A DNA stretch of 64,000 nucleotides from Bacteroidota bacterium (GTDB lineage: Bacteria; Bacteroidota; Bacteroidia; UKL13-3): NCBI GenBank assembly GCA_027484685.1, contig JAIXSO010000047.1, positions 243,231 through 307,230 of the forward strand, written 5' to 3'. Position 1 is the stretch's first letter; each line of letters begins with the position of its first letter. This document shows, one piece after another, positions 18,287 through 25,157 of the stretch. The translations under genes were made by a program, and so were the position numbers. Under the pieces are notes generated by a model. The model was not told the DNA's origin. It did no database searches and saw only the letters and a list, made by a program, of their open reading frames with translations.

Positions 18287-19192
18287 TTATATTTTCCAAG
18301 ATAATTTTAGTGATGAGATTTTTACTAACTGAAACTTACTGTCAGTATCATATCCGTGTTTATATTCATAACCAATTCCTAGTGATTCTTGTTTTCCAGG
18401 ATATAAATAAATTGAGGTTGATAATATTGGTATAGCTGTTTTTAGAGTTGAATTGTTTTTAATTATTTCTCTATAAGTACCATCAATATTTATTTGCAAG
18501 GTCTGTGGTATAATCCATGTTTCTGCAAAAAGTCTAACAAAATAAGTAGAAAATTCTTCTAATTGTCCTTTTAAAATCAAGTCTGGTATGCTATTAAACT
18601 CAATACCCAAATATGGATAATATCTAAATCTGAAATTGCTCTTTTTATCACGAATAGTGCACCCTGGAAACCATTTGTAATTACTAACTAATGACAGTTG
18701 TAGTGATAATTTAGTTTCAAAAACATTATCAAGAAAATTTCTCTTATATGCCGATGTTCCCTGAAACCAAGGTGCTAATTTTAGACCGTTATTAGGAATA
18801 CCTGAAGGTAAGTTTGGAGATTTTAGTCCAAATGGTATAAACTCAAAGTTGAAACCTCCATCTAATTTGTTTTTTTTATCTATCGAATCCGTTGATTTAT
18901 GCCATTCAATTTTTGGATAAAAAATAAAAACAGAAGACTTGTTGCTTTTCAATTCGAATTCAGATAATTTAACACCAATATCAATATTAAAAAAATCATT
19001 TGAGGTTTTGTGATTTTCTTGAAATGAAATTCCAGAAGGTTTATTTTCATTTTTAGAACCATCGAATGTCTTTCTTATACTAAAATTATTATCTGCTAGC
19101 CATTTATTTACCTTTATAAAAGTTGAATCTTGACTGAAACAATTTATTATTGAAGTAATTAACAATATCAATAAAATACTCAACCTTTTCAT
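18287..19192 (-). CDS. Secreted beta-barrel-like protein
   Basis: The 301-residue product has a signal peptide ending NCFS-Q. The remainder is a series of short amphipathic strands with aromatic residues (FRFRYYPYLGIEF, TYFVRLFAETWI, ESLGIGYEYKHGY) ending KLSWKI, which suits a small outer-membrane barrel. Its ATG overlaps the stop of the 87-residue gene (ATGA), so the two are coupled. Finding a barrel protein in the middle of cytoplasmic cargo is odd and links this cluster to the cell surface. Confidence 0.7.
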   Translation of the reverse strand: MKRLSILLILLITSIINCFSQDSTFIKVNKWLADNNFSIRKTFDGSKNENKPSGISFQENHKTSNDFFNIDIGVKLSEFELKSNKSSVFIFYPKIEWHKSTDSIDKKNKLDGGFNFEFIPFGLKSPNLPSGIPNNGLKLAPWFQGTSAYKRNFLDNVFETKLSLQLSLVSNYKWFPGCTIRDKKSNFRFRYYPYLGIEFNSIPDLILKGQLEEFSTYFVRLFAETWIIPQTLQINIDGTYREIIKNNSTLKTAIPILSTSIYLYPGKQESLGIGYEYKHGYDTDSKFQLVKISSLKLSWKI

Positions 19193-19452
19193 ACTCCAGC
19201 TCTTTTAATAATTAATTCGTAGGTTTTTTTTACATCAATATCTTTTTTTCGTAATTCAGTTACCAAAACCGTCTCATTTGGATTTATACTTTTCAAATAC
19301 GCTCTTAAAGCAATTGCTAAAAACCCAAGTTTTATATCATCAAGCTTTAAAGGATTATCTTTCAAAACATGTTCATCCTTTACATTCGAAATAGATATAC
19401 TTGCAAATGAAGCAATATAGGCTATAACATTAGTTTTTATTATCTCTTTCAT
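19189..19452 (-). CDS. Small hypothetical protein coupled to barrel gene
   Basis: The 87-residue, mostly helical product (IKLGFLAIALRAYLKSINPN in the middle, IDVKKTYELIIKRAGV at the end) has no recognised family. It is the first gene of the minus-strand 19.45-16.56 kb group and overlaps the barrel gene by 4 nt. It could be a regulator or death-like adaptor domain, but this is a guess from size and helicity only. Confidence 0.6.
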   Translation of the reverse strand: MKEIIKTNVIAYIASFASISISNVKDEHVLKDNPLKLDDIKLGFLAIALRAYLKSINPNETVLVTELRKKDIDVKKTYELIIKRAGV

Positions 19453-19761
19453 ATTTTTTTAAACTATTATTTTTACGAACTTTTTTTGTCTATCAAACAC
19501 AAAATAGTTCCATTTAATTTTTTGTTAGATTTTGAATAGCAATACACCACATCAGTACAGTTCAAAAATATGCTATGTAAAAATAGTATCCTATACCTAA
19601 AAATAGGTATTTTTACTTTTAACTATTTTCATAGGAAATAAACCAAACAAAAAGGCTCTATGTTAATAGACGGCCTTTAACTCAAAACAGCCATATTTAC
19701 CAATTACCAAAAAATAATTTTGAGACTTCATTATTTTTTTATTGTATTAGTTCAAGATTTA

Positions 19762-19866
19762 TTATGCCCCAACCTGAAGTTGTTTCCGAGATACTTTTCT
19801 TTGTTTAATGTTGAATAATATATTAAGCGTTGATTTCATAAACCTACTTTTTTTATCTAAATCCAT
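19762..19866 (-). CDS. Tiny basic ORF behind a core-type promoter, possibly a remnant
   Basis: ATG at 19866 opens 34 codons (MDLDKKSRFMKSTLNILFNI then KQRKVSRKQLQVGA). It lies 52 bp below shared upstream motif copy B, and the leader between them matches the ArdC leader (AAATGAAACCAAT). The peptide is strongly basic. It is either a small DNA/RNA-binding protein or the truncated start of a lost core gene. Confidence 0.4.
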   Translation of the reverse strand: MDLDKKSRFMKSTLNILFNIKQRKVSRKQLQVGA

Positions 19867-19917
19867 CTTGTTTAGTATTAAGTTTTAAATGCATTGGTTT
19901 CATTTATTGCACTAATG

Positions 19918-19945
19918 CAGGGTAATTTTATAGGAAACGACAAAA
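19918..19945 (-). promoter_or_regulatory. Shared element-core upstream motif, copy B
   Basis: On the minus strand it reads TTTTGTCGTTTCCTATAAAA then TTACCCTG. It matches the consensus in the TTTTGTCG and CCTAtAAAA blocks but has lost the second CC of the CCCTCC end. It lies 52 bp before the 34-codon ORF. Confidence 0.6.
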
Positions 19946-20073
19946 TATAAATAACATTTATAGAAGTAAAAAATCGCTTTTCAATTGAATCTAATTGTAA
20001 AGATAAACTATCGAAAAAAACATAAATAATATTTAATTTCAACAGCTTAAAACAGTGCTAGCAATATTAAATA

Positions 20074-21003
20074 CTATTTTTTCATACAACATTTTTTATA
20101 CTTTTTTCCACTGCCACAAAAACAAAAATCATTACGCCCGATATTAATATTTAAATTTGATACATTAATTCCACTATTTTCTGTTAATAATAATTCATTA
20201 AAAATGTTATCAATAAGTTCAGAATCATTATTATTTAAAGACTTTAGATTGTTTAAATTTTCAATCATTTTGTTGAATTGAATTTCTGGTAAGATAGTTA
20301 GTTTATATCTATCCTTAATAGAAAGGAGTTGTTTAATTTCAAGCTGTTTTGTAGTTGATTCCACAAGAAATTGCTTCCAAATTTCATAATCCTCTACTCT
20401 ATTATCTTTTACAAATAGTTTTATTGCTTCATCAAGTTCTATAGCATTTATTTCAGTTAATCTAATTAAGTCCTTATAATTCAATACATAGTCCTTATTG
20501 TGTTTAAACAAATCAATATAAATTTCTAAAAAATCTGTTATAATTCTATTTCTTAAATGTGGCATGTGTAATGCTATTTGAGACAAACCATCAGCAATTA
20601 CATTACAACCTGCCATTTGTAGATTATTTTCACGAATGAATTTAAACAAGGTATCAACATTATTTTTTCCTAATACTAATGTATCTTGCCACATAGAATC
20701 TGTTAAAAGGTCTTCGAAATAAAATTCTAAAAAATCATCACTTTGGGAGCAAATCTTTAACAATAACGGTAGACTATCCTCTGATTCTAATTCTGTTAGA
20801 ATAAAGAGGCAATGCAATGGAATCAGATTCCGTTGCTCATAACCATCTGACAAATCAATTATTAAATTTAATACACTTTCTATCTCATTTATCAAATTCT
20901 GTTTTGGTAGTGATAATATTTGATTTAGTAGTTCAACACTAGGAGTTGTTTCTGACTCAAGAAGTTTTCGAACAATTGGACTTATTGATATATTCTTTAT
21001 CAT
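20074..21003 (-). CDS. DUF1186-like protein with C-terminal SEC-C zinc motif
   Basis: The start is placed at the ATG at 21003 (MIKNISISPIVRKLL), because the longer frame begins with a TTG seven codons earlier. The product is about 309 residues. Most of it is helical repeats of the DUF1186 type (EQRNLIPLHCLFILTELE and QMAGCNVIADGLSQIAL). The last 20 residues are a SEC-C zinc-binding motif, GRNDFCFCGSGKKYKKCC. SEC-C tails are found on SecA and on many accessory or defence-island proteins and bind zinc or nucleic acid. The gene stands alone. Function unknown. Confidence 0.85.
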   Translation of the reverse strand: MIKNISISPIVRKLLESETTPSVELLNQILSLPKQNLINEIESVLNLIIDLSDGYEQRNLIPLHCLFILTELESEDSLPLLLKICSQSDDFLEFYFEDLLTDSMWQDTLVLGKNNVDTLFKFIRENNLQMAGCNVIADGLSQIALHMPHLRNRIITDFLEIYIDLFKHNKDYVLNYKDLIRLTEINAIELDEAIKLFVKDNRVEDYEIWKQFLVESTTKQLEIKQLLSIKDRYKLTILPEIQFNKMIENLNNLKSLNNNDSELIDNIFNELLLTENSGINVSNLNINIGRNDFCFCGSGKKYKKCCMKK

Positions 21004-21271
21004 TTTAATATTACTGTTACACAAATTTACCTTTAAAATTAAATAAATGAAATCATATTCAACTATTCATTTAATTTTAAATATTATCAATGTAATTTTT
21101 TAAGTTTGAGTTAAACCAACCTTTTGTAATTAAACAGTTTTGCTTATTATTTGGTATTTCAAATATTTGACAAGCAATTAATTTTATAAATGTTCAAATT
21201 AAAGACTTGAAAAATATTTATGTTACAAGCATGAATTTTATATGTAAAAGTAGCTACATTGAGAACAAATT

Positions 21272-21955
21272 ATGGATAAAAAATTAAATAAACTTATTGA
21301 TTCTGAAGCAGGTAATTTTTATGATTGGATAAAAATCATTAATGAACATAATTCTATGTTTGGGAGAATAAGCGAAATTCCGAAAGACAAATATGATGAA
21401 TTAACCTACAAGACCTCAGATATTTTAGGAAAAATATCAAATTTATACATTAAGTACGGAGCATTCAAAGACAATTTCGATAACAGTAAAATGTATGTTC
21501 AAATATATGGACCAGAATTAATAATTAAATCAGAAAAGACAACTAGTGTATATTATATTGGCTTTGATAATAAAGGTTTTTATATTAGAACTCATATGAA
21601 GTATTCAGAAAACCTTAGACATATGAGTGATAAATTCTATGAAGATATTTTTTATCTTATGGACATTGGTAATTTTGATATAAAAGAAAATGAATTCTAT
21701 TCTGGAGAAATTGTATCAAATAACAAAGACCTTTTTAGTAATAATAAAAGTAAAATTTTCAAACTACTGAGAAACTACATTATAGGAAAAGTGGCGAGTG
21801 AAAAGTATATTATTCTAGGAGAATTTAACATTCACTGGAATTATAAGACTGACTTTTATACTCTTATGGAAAACAGTTGTCTTGCATTCCAAACACTTTA
21901 CAGACTTAATTACTCACTTTGGAAAATACATGATTTGGAAACAAAAAAAACTTAA
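21272..21955 (+). CDS. Hypothetical cytoplasmic protein, 227 residues
   Basis: The product is soluble and mixed alpha/beta, with many aromatic residues (NSKMYVQIYGPELII, TTSVYYIGFDNKGFYIRTHM). I do not recognise it. It is a single-gene unit with an upstream AT-rich gap of 250 bp. It ends at a bidirectional terminator shared with the methylase-like gene. Confidence 0.65.
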   Translation: MDKKLNKLIDSEAGNFYDWIKIINEHNSMFGRISEIPKDKYDELTYKTSDILGKISNLYIKYGAFKDNFDNSKMYVQIYGPELIIKSEKTTSVYYIGFDNKGFYIRTHMKYSENLRHMSDKFYEDIFYLMDIGNFDIKENEFYSGEIVSNNKDLFSNNKSKIFKLLRNYIIGKVASEKYIILGEFNIHWNYKTDFYTLMENSCLAFQTLYRLNYSLWKIHDLETKKT

Positions 21956-22061
21956 TAGTAACTATGCAGTTTGAGACTAAGTATTATTACAATGTTCAAA
22001 TTTTATAGGAATCAGAAGTTAAAGTTATTTAATCTTGCAGATTTATAGATAATATTCAATA

Positions 22062-22088
22062 AAAAAGCAACCAAACAGGTTGCTTTTT
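22062..22088 (+). terminator. Bidirectional terminator
   Basis: AAAAAGCAACC, loop AAACA, GGTTGCTTTTT: an 11-bp perfect stem with a T run on both strands. It serves the 227-residue gene and the convergent methylase-like gene. Confidence 0.85.
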
Positions 22089-22091
22089 ACT

Positions 22092-22868
22092 TTAAAACAT
22101 CACCAATTGAGTCGCATGCCCTGTTCCTTTCGTTTGTTCTTCAAATATTGTTTCCACCAAATTTTTAGGCTGTACTTTAGTAAATGAATTTACTTGTAAA
22201 TGCCACAATAAAGAATCTTCTTTTTCTGTTATTCTAAAGATTCCAAAAGGTAGAAATGATATTTTGTAACTCACTCTAAAATCATTTGGGGAAAGTGCAT
22301 TTGAACACATCACTTCACTATGGAACATTCCATTTAAGAATAGGTTGATTGCAGTCATTTTTACACACGTCTGATCAATATCAATTCCATAGTATTCTTG
22401 CTTTTTCCCATTCTCTTGAGCTGATGCTAATAGCATTCTTCCACTTCCACAACAAGGGTCTAAAATACGAAGTGGCCAATGTGTGGCAACAATACTATTA
22501 TTCCCTGTTATTTTTGCCATAAACGAGCAAATAGGCCAAGGGGTAAAGTATTGTGATGCACCTTTTCTGTATAAGTTTTGTTCATAGAACTCGCCTAATA
22601 CATCATTACCTAATCCACTCCCTACTCGTTCTTCCATTTGATTTACCAGCACTGCCAACATTTCAGGAAATCTATGTCGAAGTTCATCATTTTTGTATTT
22701 TTCAATTGTTTCCAAATACAACTCCTCATCATGAGATTTACCTGTTAGAGGGTTATGGCTAAAAGCACAAATGCAAAGAGTAAGGAAGTCATCAAAGACT
22801 GTACGAAGGTCATAGCGATACTCAAATTGTTTGATAAGGGATTCAAAAGTTTCTTCTTTAGTTTTCAT
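22092..22868 (-). CDS. N6-methylase-fold protein lacking the NPPF catalytic motif
   Basis: The 258-residue product keeps the HsdM-type N-terminus (GNDVLGEFYEQNLYRKGASQ then YFTPWPIC) and SAM motif I (ILDPCCGSGRMLLASAQ, about residues 131-147). It also keeps the acidic motif II region (YYGIDIDQTCVKMTAINL). Where motif IV (N/D-PP-Y/F) should follow CSNAL, the text is SPNDFRVSYKISFLPF, so the catalytic motif is missing. It is about half the length of a working HsdM. In my recall such short methylase-like proteins travel with Bacteroidota mobilizable elements. It may be a decoy, SAM sensor or antirestriction factor. Motif copy C lies about 47 bp upstream. Confidence 0.82.
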   Translation of the reverse strand: MKTKEETFESLIKQFEYRYDLRTVFDDFLTLCICAFSHNPLTGKSHDEELYLETIEKYKNDELRHRFPEMLAVLVNQMEERVGSGLGNDVLGEFYEQNLYRKGASQYFTPWPICSFMAKITGNNSIVATHWPLRILDPCCGSGRMLLASAQENGKKQEYYGIDIDQTCVKMTAINLFLNGMFHSEVMCSNALSPNDFRVSYKISFLPFGIFRITEKEDSLLWHLQVNSFTKVQPKNLVETIFEEQTKGTGHATQLVMF

Positions 22869-22916
22869 AGAACAATTGTTTCCTTTAGTGTATCTTATTC
22901 AATGATTTGTAATCAG

Positions 22917-22943
22917 ATATGACATTTTGTAGCAAGCGACAAG
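22917..22943 (-). promoter_or_regulatory. Shared element-core upstream motif, copy C (methylase-like)
   Basis: On the minus strand it reads ACTTGTCGCTTGCTACAAAA then TGTCATATC. The CCCTCC end is replaced, but the TTGTCGCTT-CTACAAAA core is intact. It lies between the RuvC-like stop (22957) and the methylase-like ATG (22868), so this gene has its own promoter. Confidence 0.6.
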
Positions 22944-22956
22944 TTCTGTGAATATC

Positions 22957-23430
22957 TTACTGATTGTTAGCAACCACTAATGCTGAGAGAATTGCTTCCT
23001 GTACTTTAAAGTAATAGGGGTGTAGGTATTGTTCCCTATTTAATTCTGGAAACAATTTTCTTAAATACGTTGCCATAAAATCCTTAGGGCATTTCTCTGT
23101 AATTTCACAATGCTCCCGTAAATCATGCATGTCTAATTTCCTCACCTGAACGCCTTCATCTTGGAGAACCTTTTCAATTACTTTTAAAAGATGTATGTAT
23201 CCACTTGAAACCTGTGATGGATGAATAACTTTAATACCGCAGGAGTCAATATGAAATTTACGAAAGACCCTCTCAATACTGGAAATACACTTGTGTAACT
23301 TCTTTTCATTCCATATTCCTTTGATAGTTTTTGTCTGCCAATACACCAGTGTATTCCCTTCCAATACTGCAATTCCCATTACATTAGTTCCAAGACTAAT
23401 CCCTATCGTACATGTTTCTTTTGTATGCAT
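22957..23430 (-). CDS. RuvC/RNase-H-fold protein, probably catalytically altered
   Basis: The 157-residue product begins TIGISLGTNVMGIAVLEGNT, the first strands of a RuvC-type RNase H fold (usual form GIDPGTxxTGYAV). It ends with FKVQEAILSALVVA, in the place of the RuvC C-terminal D-A-xx-A helix. The first catalytic Asp is replaced by Ser12 and the last Asp by Glu, so resolvase activity is doubtful. Size matches RuvC. It overlaps the 112-residue gene by 35 nt and is part of the XRE operon. A Holliday-junction or oriT-related role in the element is an inference. Confidence 0.7.
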   Translation of the reverse strand: MHTKETCTIGISLGTNVMGIAVLEGNTLVYWQTKTIKGIWNEKKLHKCISSIERVFRKFHIDSCGIKVIHPSQVSSGYIHLLKVIEKVLQDEGVQVRKLDMHDLREHCEITEKCPKDFMATYLRKLFPELNREQYLHPYYFKVQEAILSALVVANNQ

Positions 23431-23734
23431 GTTGTTGCATTAAATAATTAAAAAGTGCTCCACGAGTTTTTCTAATCTTATGCTTTGGAATAGCTAATAC
23501 TTTTGCAAGCACTTCACGTAATAATTTTTCTGAATATTCTTCTGCAAAATTGATATAAAGCAATATTGCTTCATGATCATTGAGTGCATCTGCAAGTTCT
23601 ATTGCTAGGTTCCTGACATCATTTTTCTTACTATCCATATGGTGATTGATATGAAGAATGGTGGGCTGTATATCGTCCTCGATTTCGATTATATTTTTAT
23701 TACTAAACGATATCGATCGATGGATATGCTTCAT
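23396..23734 (-). CDS. Small hypothetical protein of the XRE operon
   Basis: The 112-residue product is charged and helical (DVRNLAIELADALNDHEAIL, LLREVLAKVLAIPKHKIRKT). The basic C-terminal helix (GALFNYLMQQHAYKRNMYD) suggests nucleic-acid contact. It lies 7 bp after the XRE gene and overlaps the RuvC-like gene. No family recognised. Confidence 0.65.
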   Translation of the reverse strand: MKHIHRSISFSNKNIIEIEDDIQPTILHINHHMDSKKNDVRNLAIELADALNDHEAILLYINFAEEYSEKLLREVLAKVLAIPKHKIRKTRGALFNYLMQQHAYKRNMYDRD

Positions 23735-23741
23735 TTTTTAT

Positions 23742-24011
23742 TCAATTTTTATACTTATATTTCAATAGTTCGGCAAGCTCTTCGCGATATTTAACCCTAT
23801 GGTTATAGTACAATTCATCACACAAAACGTGGTATAAAATTGAAAGTTTTAAAAGATACTCTAGTGAGGGTAATGCAGTTCCCTGTTCCCATTTTGAAAT
23901 CCTACTGGTACTTTTCATACCAAGAATAATAGCAACATCTTTTTGACTATACCCAGCGAGTATACGATACTTGCGCAATCTATTGGGAATGTATCGACCT
24001 TTACGTTCCAT
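23742..24011 (-). CDS. XRE-family transcriptional regulator
   Basis: The 89-residue product contains a standard Cro/C1-type helix-turn-helix at about residues 10-65 (LRKYRILAGYSQKDVAIILG, then RISKWEQGTALPSLEYLLKL). A short helical tail follows. It leads the operon XRE - 112-residue protein - RuvC-like protein. Shared motif copy D lies only about 35 bp above its start, so it is the best local candidate for the regulator that binds this motif. Confidence 0.88.
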   Translation of the reverse strand: MERKGRYIPNRLRKYRILAGYSQKDVAIILGMKSTSRISKWEQGTALPSLEYLLKLSILYHVLCDELYYNHRVKYREELAELLKYKYKN

Positions 24012-24044
24012 AGGTATAGAGTACTCATGTATGGGTTTATTTAT

Positions 24045-24075
24045 AAGGAGGGAAATTTTGCAGTATGCGACAATT
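24045..24075 (-). promoter_or_regulatory. Shared element-core upstream motif, copy D (XRE operon)
   Basis: On the minus strand it reads AATTGTCGCATACTGCAAAA then TTTCCCTCCTT, followed by ATAAATAAAC. The TTGTCGC, GCAAAA and CCCTCC blocks are kept. It lies about 35 bp before the XRE start codon. Confidence 0.65.
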
Positions 24076-24265
24076 TATAACTGAACAAAATAAAAACACT
24101 ACAGGTGTGCTGTGGTGTTGAAGTCATAAAAGAGGTACTGAGTGTAAGGAGTGCAGAGTGTCTGTTAGGTTGATTATACTTGAAAAATCGGATTATGAAA
24201 GTGTGGAAAAGTACTTTAATTGAGAGTTGACAAAAATAACCAATTAGCCCATAATAAAGGAACAT

Positions 24266-24580
24266 ATGGACTATAAACATGCAAGCCTTTTAGGTAATAA
24301 TGTTCCAGCAAATAGTACTGCTCAAGAAAGAATGAATGAGGCAATTCTAAGAGTTGGTGGCACTCTACATTTTATTATTGAAAAATCACCAGAGGGATGG
24401 TTTTGCAGTTGTAAAGAATACCCAGAAATTATAACAGGCAACACTACTTGTGAACCTACAGATGAAGAAATTGAAAAAAGCATTAGAGATGCTATTTTGT
24501 GCGCTTTTGATGTTTCTGTTAGTACACCATCTTCTTATCGTATTTTAAGTAATGGAAATATTCCTTCGTTTAAATTTTAG
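24266..24580 (+). CDS. HicB-like antitoxin without DNA-binding tail
   Basis: The 104-residue product has the HicB partial RNase-H fold: LHFIIEKSPEGWFCSCKEYP, then the Glu-rich helix EEIEKSIRDAILCAF. The usual C-terminal helix-turn-helix or ribbon-helix-helix is absent and the tail is only about 20 residues. It precedes the HicA-like gene by 12 bp, the reverse of the common hicA-hicB order. In the family HicB neutralises the HicA RNase. Confidence 0.72.
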   Translation: MDYKHASLLGNNVPANSTAQERMNEAILRVGGTLHFIIEKSPEGWFCSCKEYPEIITGNTTCEPTDEEIEKSIRDAILCAFDVSVSTPSSYRILSNGNIPSFKF

Positions 24581-24592
24581 GGTGAATTTTCT

Positions 24593-24889
24593 ATGGCAGA
24601 GGAAAAAATTACACGTAAAAATTTAGTTGTTCGGTTAGCAAATATTAAAATGAAGGATTGGCTAAAAGTTGCCGATAAATTCGATTTGATCTATACCCAA
24701 CCAAAAGGTGGGAGTTCTCACTTTTCAATTCGGTTTAAAAACCCTGCCCCAAATGATCCGATGAACGGATTAGTAACCACTGTTTATGAAAACGTATTTA
24801 AGCAAGCAAATGTTCAAATATTTAAGTCTTTTATAAATAAAGGTTTTGAAGAAGATGAAATTTGGAAAGCATTGAAATTATTGAAATAA
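24593..24889 (+). CDS. HicA-like mRNA interferase toxin
   Basis: The 98-residue product shows the HicA double-stranded-RNA-binding-like fold: KVADKFDLIYTQPKGGSSHF with the catalytic-type His in the GSSHFSIR context. A C-terminal helix (EEDEIWKALKLLK) follows. HicA toxins cleave mRNA using this His. It is longer than typical HicA (about 60-80) and carries an insert (NPAPNDPMNGLVTTVYENVF). Paired with the HicB-like gene just upstream. Confidence 0.72.
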   Translation: MAEEKITRKNLVVRLANIKMKDWLKVADKFDLIYTQPKGGSSHFSIRFKNPAPNDPMNGLVTTVYENVFKQANVQIFKSFINKGFEEDEIWKALKLLK

Positions 24890-25013
24890 CTATAAAATTT
24901 CTTCCGTTTAATAATTCAAAGTTTTCTTTTGAACTAATAATTTCACTTTTTAGTAGAACTTGCTTAAAAAGCCATGTTTCTAGGTCAAATATAAGATTTT
25001 AGAAGTAGTTACA

Positions 25014-25045
25014 TGGAGGGAAAGTATTTGTATGAAGCGACAAAA
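25014..25045 (-). promoter_or_regulatory. Orphan copy E of the shared upstream motif
   Basis: On the minus strand it reads TTTTGTCGCTTCATACAAAT then ACTTTCCCTCC, with one extra base before the CCCTCC block. No open frame lies below it on the minus strand; the next 120 bp only hold two- to three-codon ORFs before the end of the HicA gene. It may mark a core gene displaced by cargo, or promote an antisense RNA. Confidence 0.6.
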
Positions 25046-25157
25046 TTCTTTACTAAGATTTTGAATTCATTCCTGATTGACTGCACAATGGTATAATTAT
25101 AATTGTATTATTCAAATGTTCTTGATATAAATAAAATTATATTTGAAAAATATTTTT

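Larger units (their letters stand above)
19453..20073. other. 620-bp region, mostly without genes
   Basis: It separates the start of the 87-residue gene from the end of the SEC-C gene. It holds the 34-codon basic ORF (19762-19866), shared motif copy B (19918-19945), and a weak hairpin AAAGG...CCTTT at 19651-19680. The rest is AT-rich, without recognisable coding or repeat content. The promoter of the 87-residue gene must lie in its first part, but I cannot place it. Confidence 0.5.

Noticed and set aside
24041..24280. 79-codon minus-strand ORF over the XRE/HicB intergenic region
   Set aside because: It overlaps shared motif copy D and the hicB start; the predicted peptide is a run of Phe/Ser/Thr-rich text typical of AT-rich non-coding DNA.
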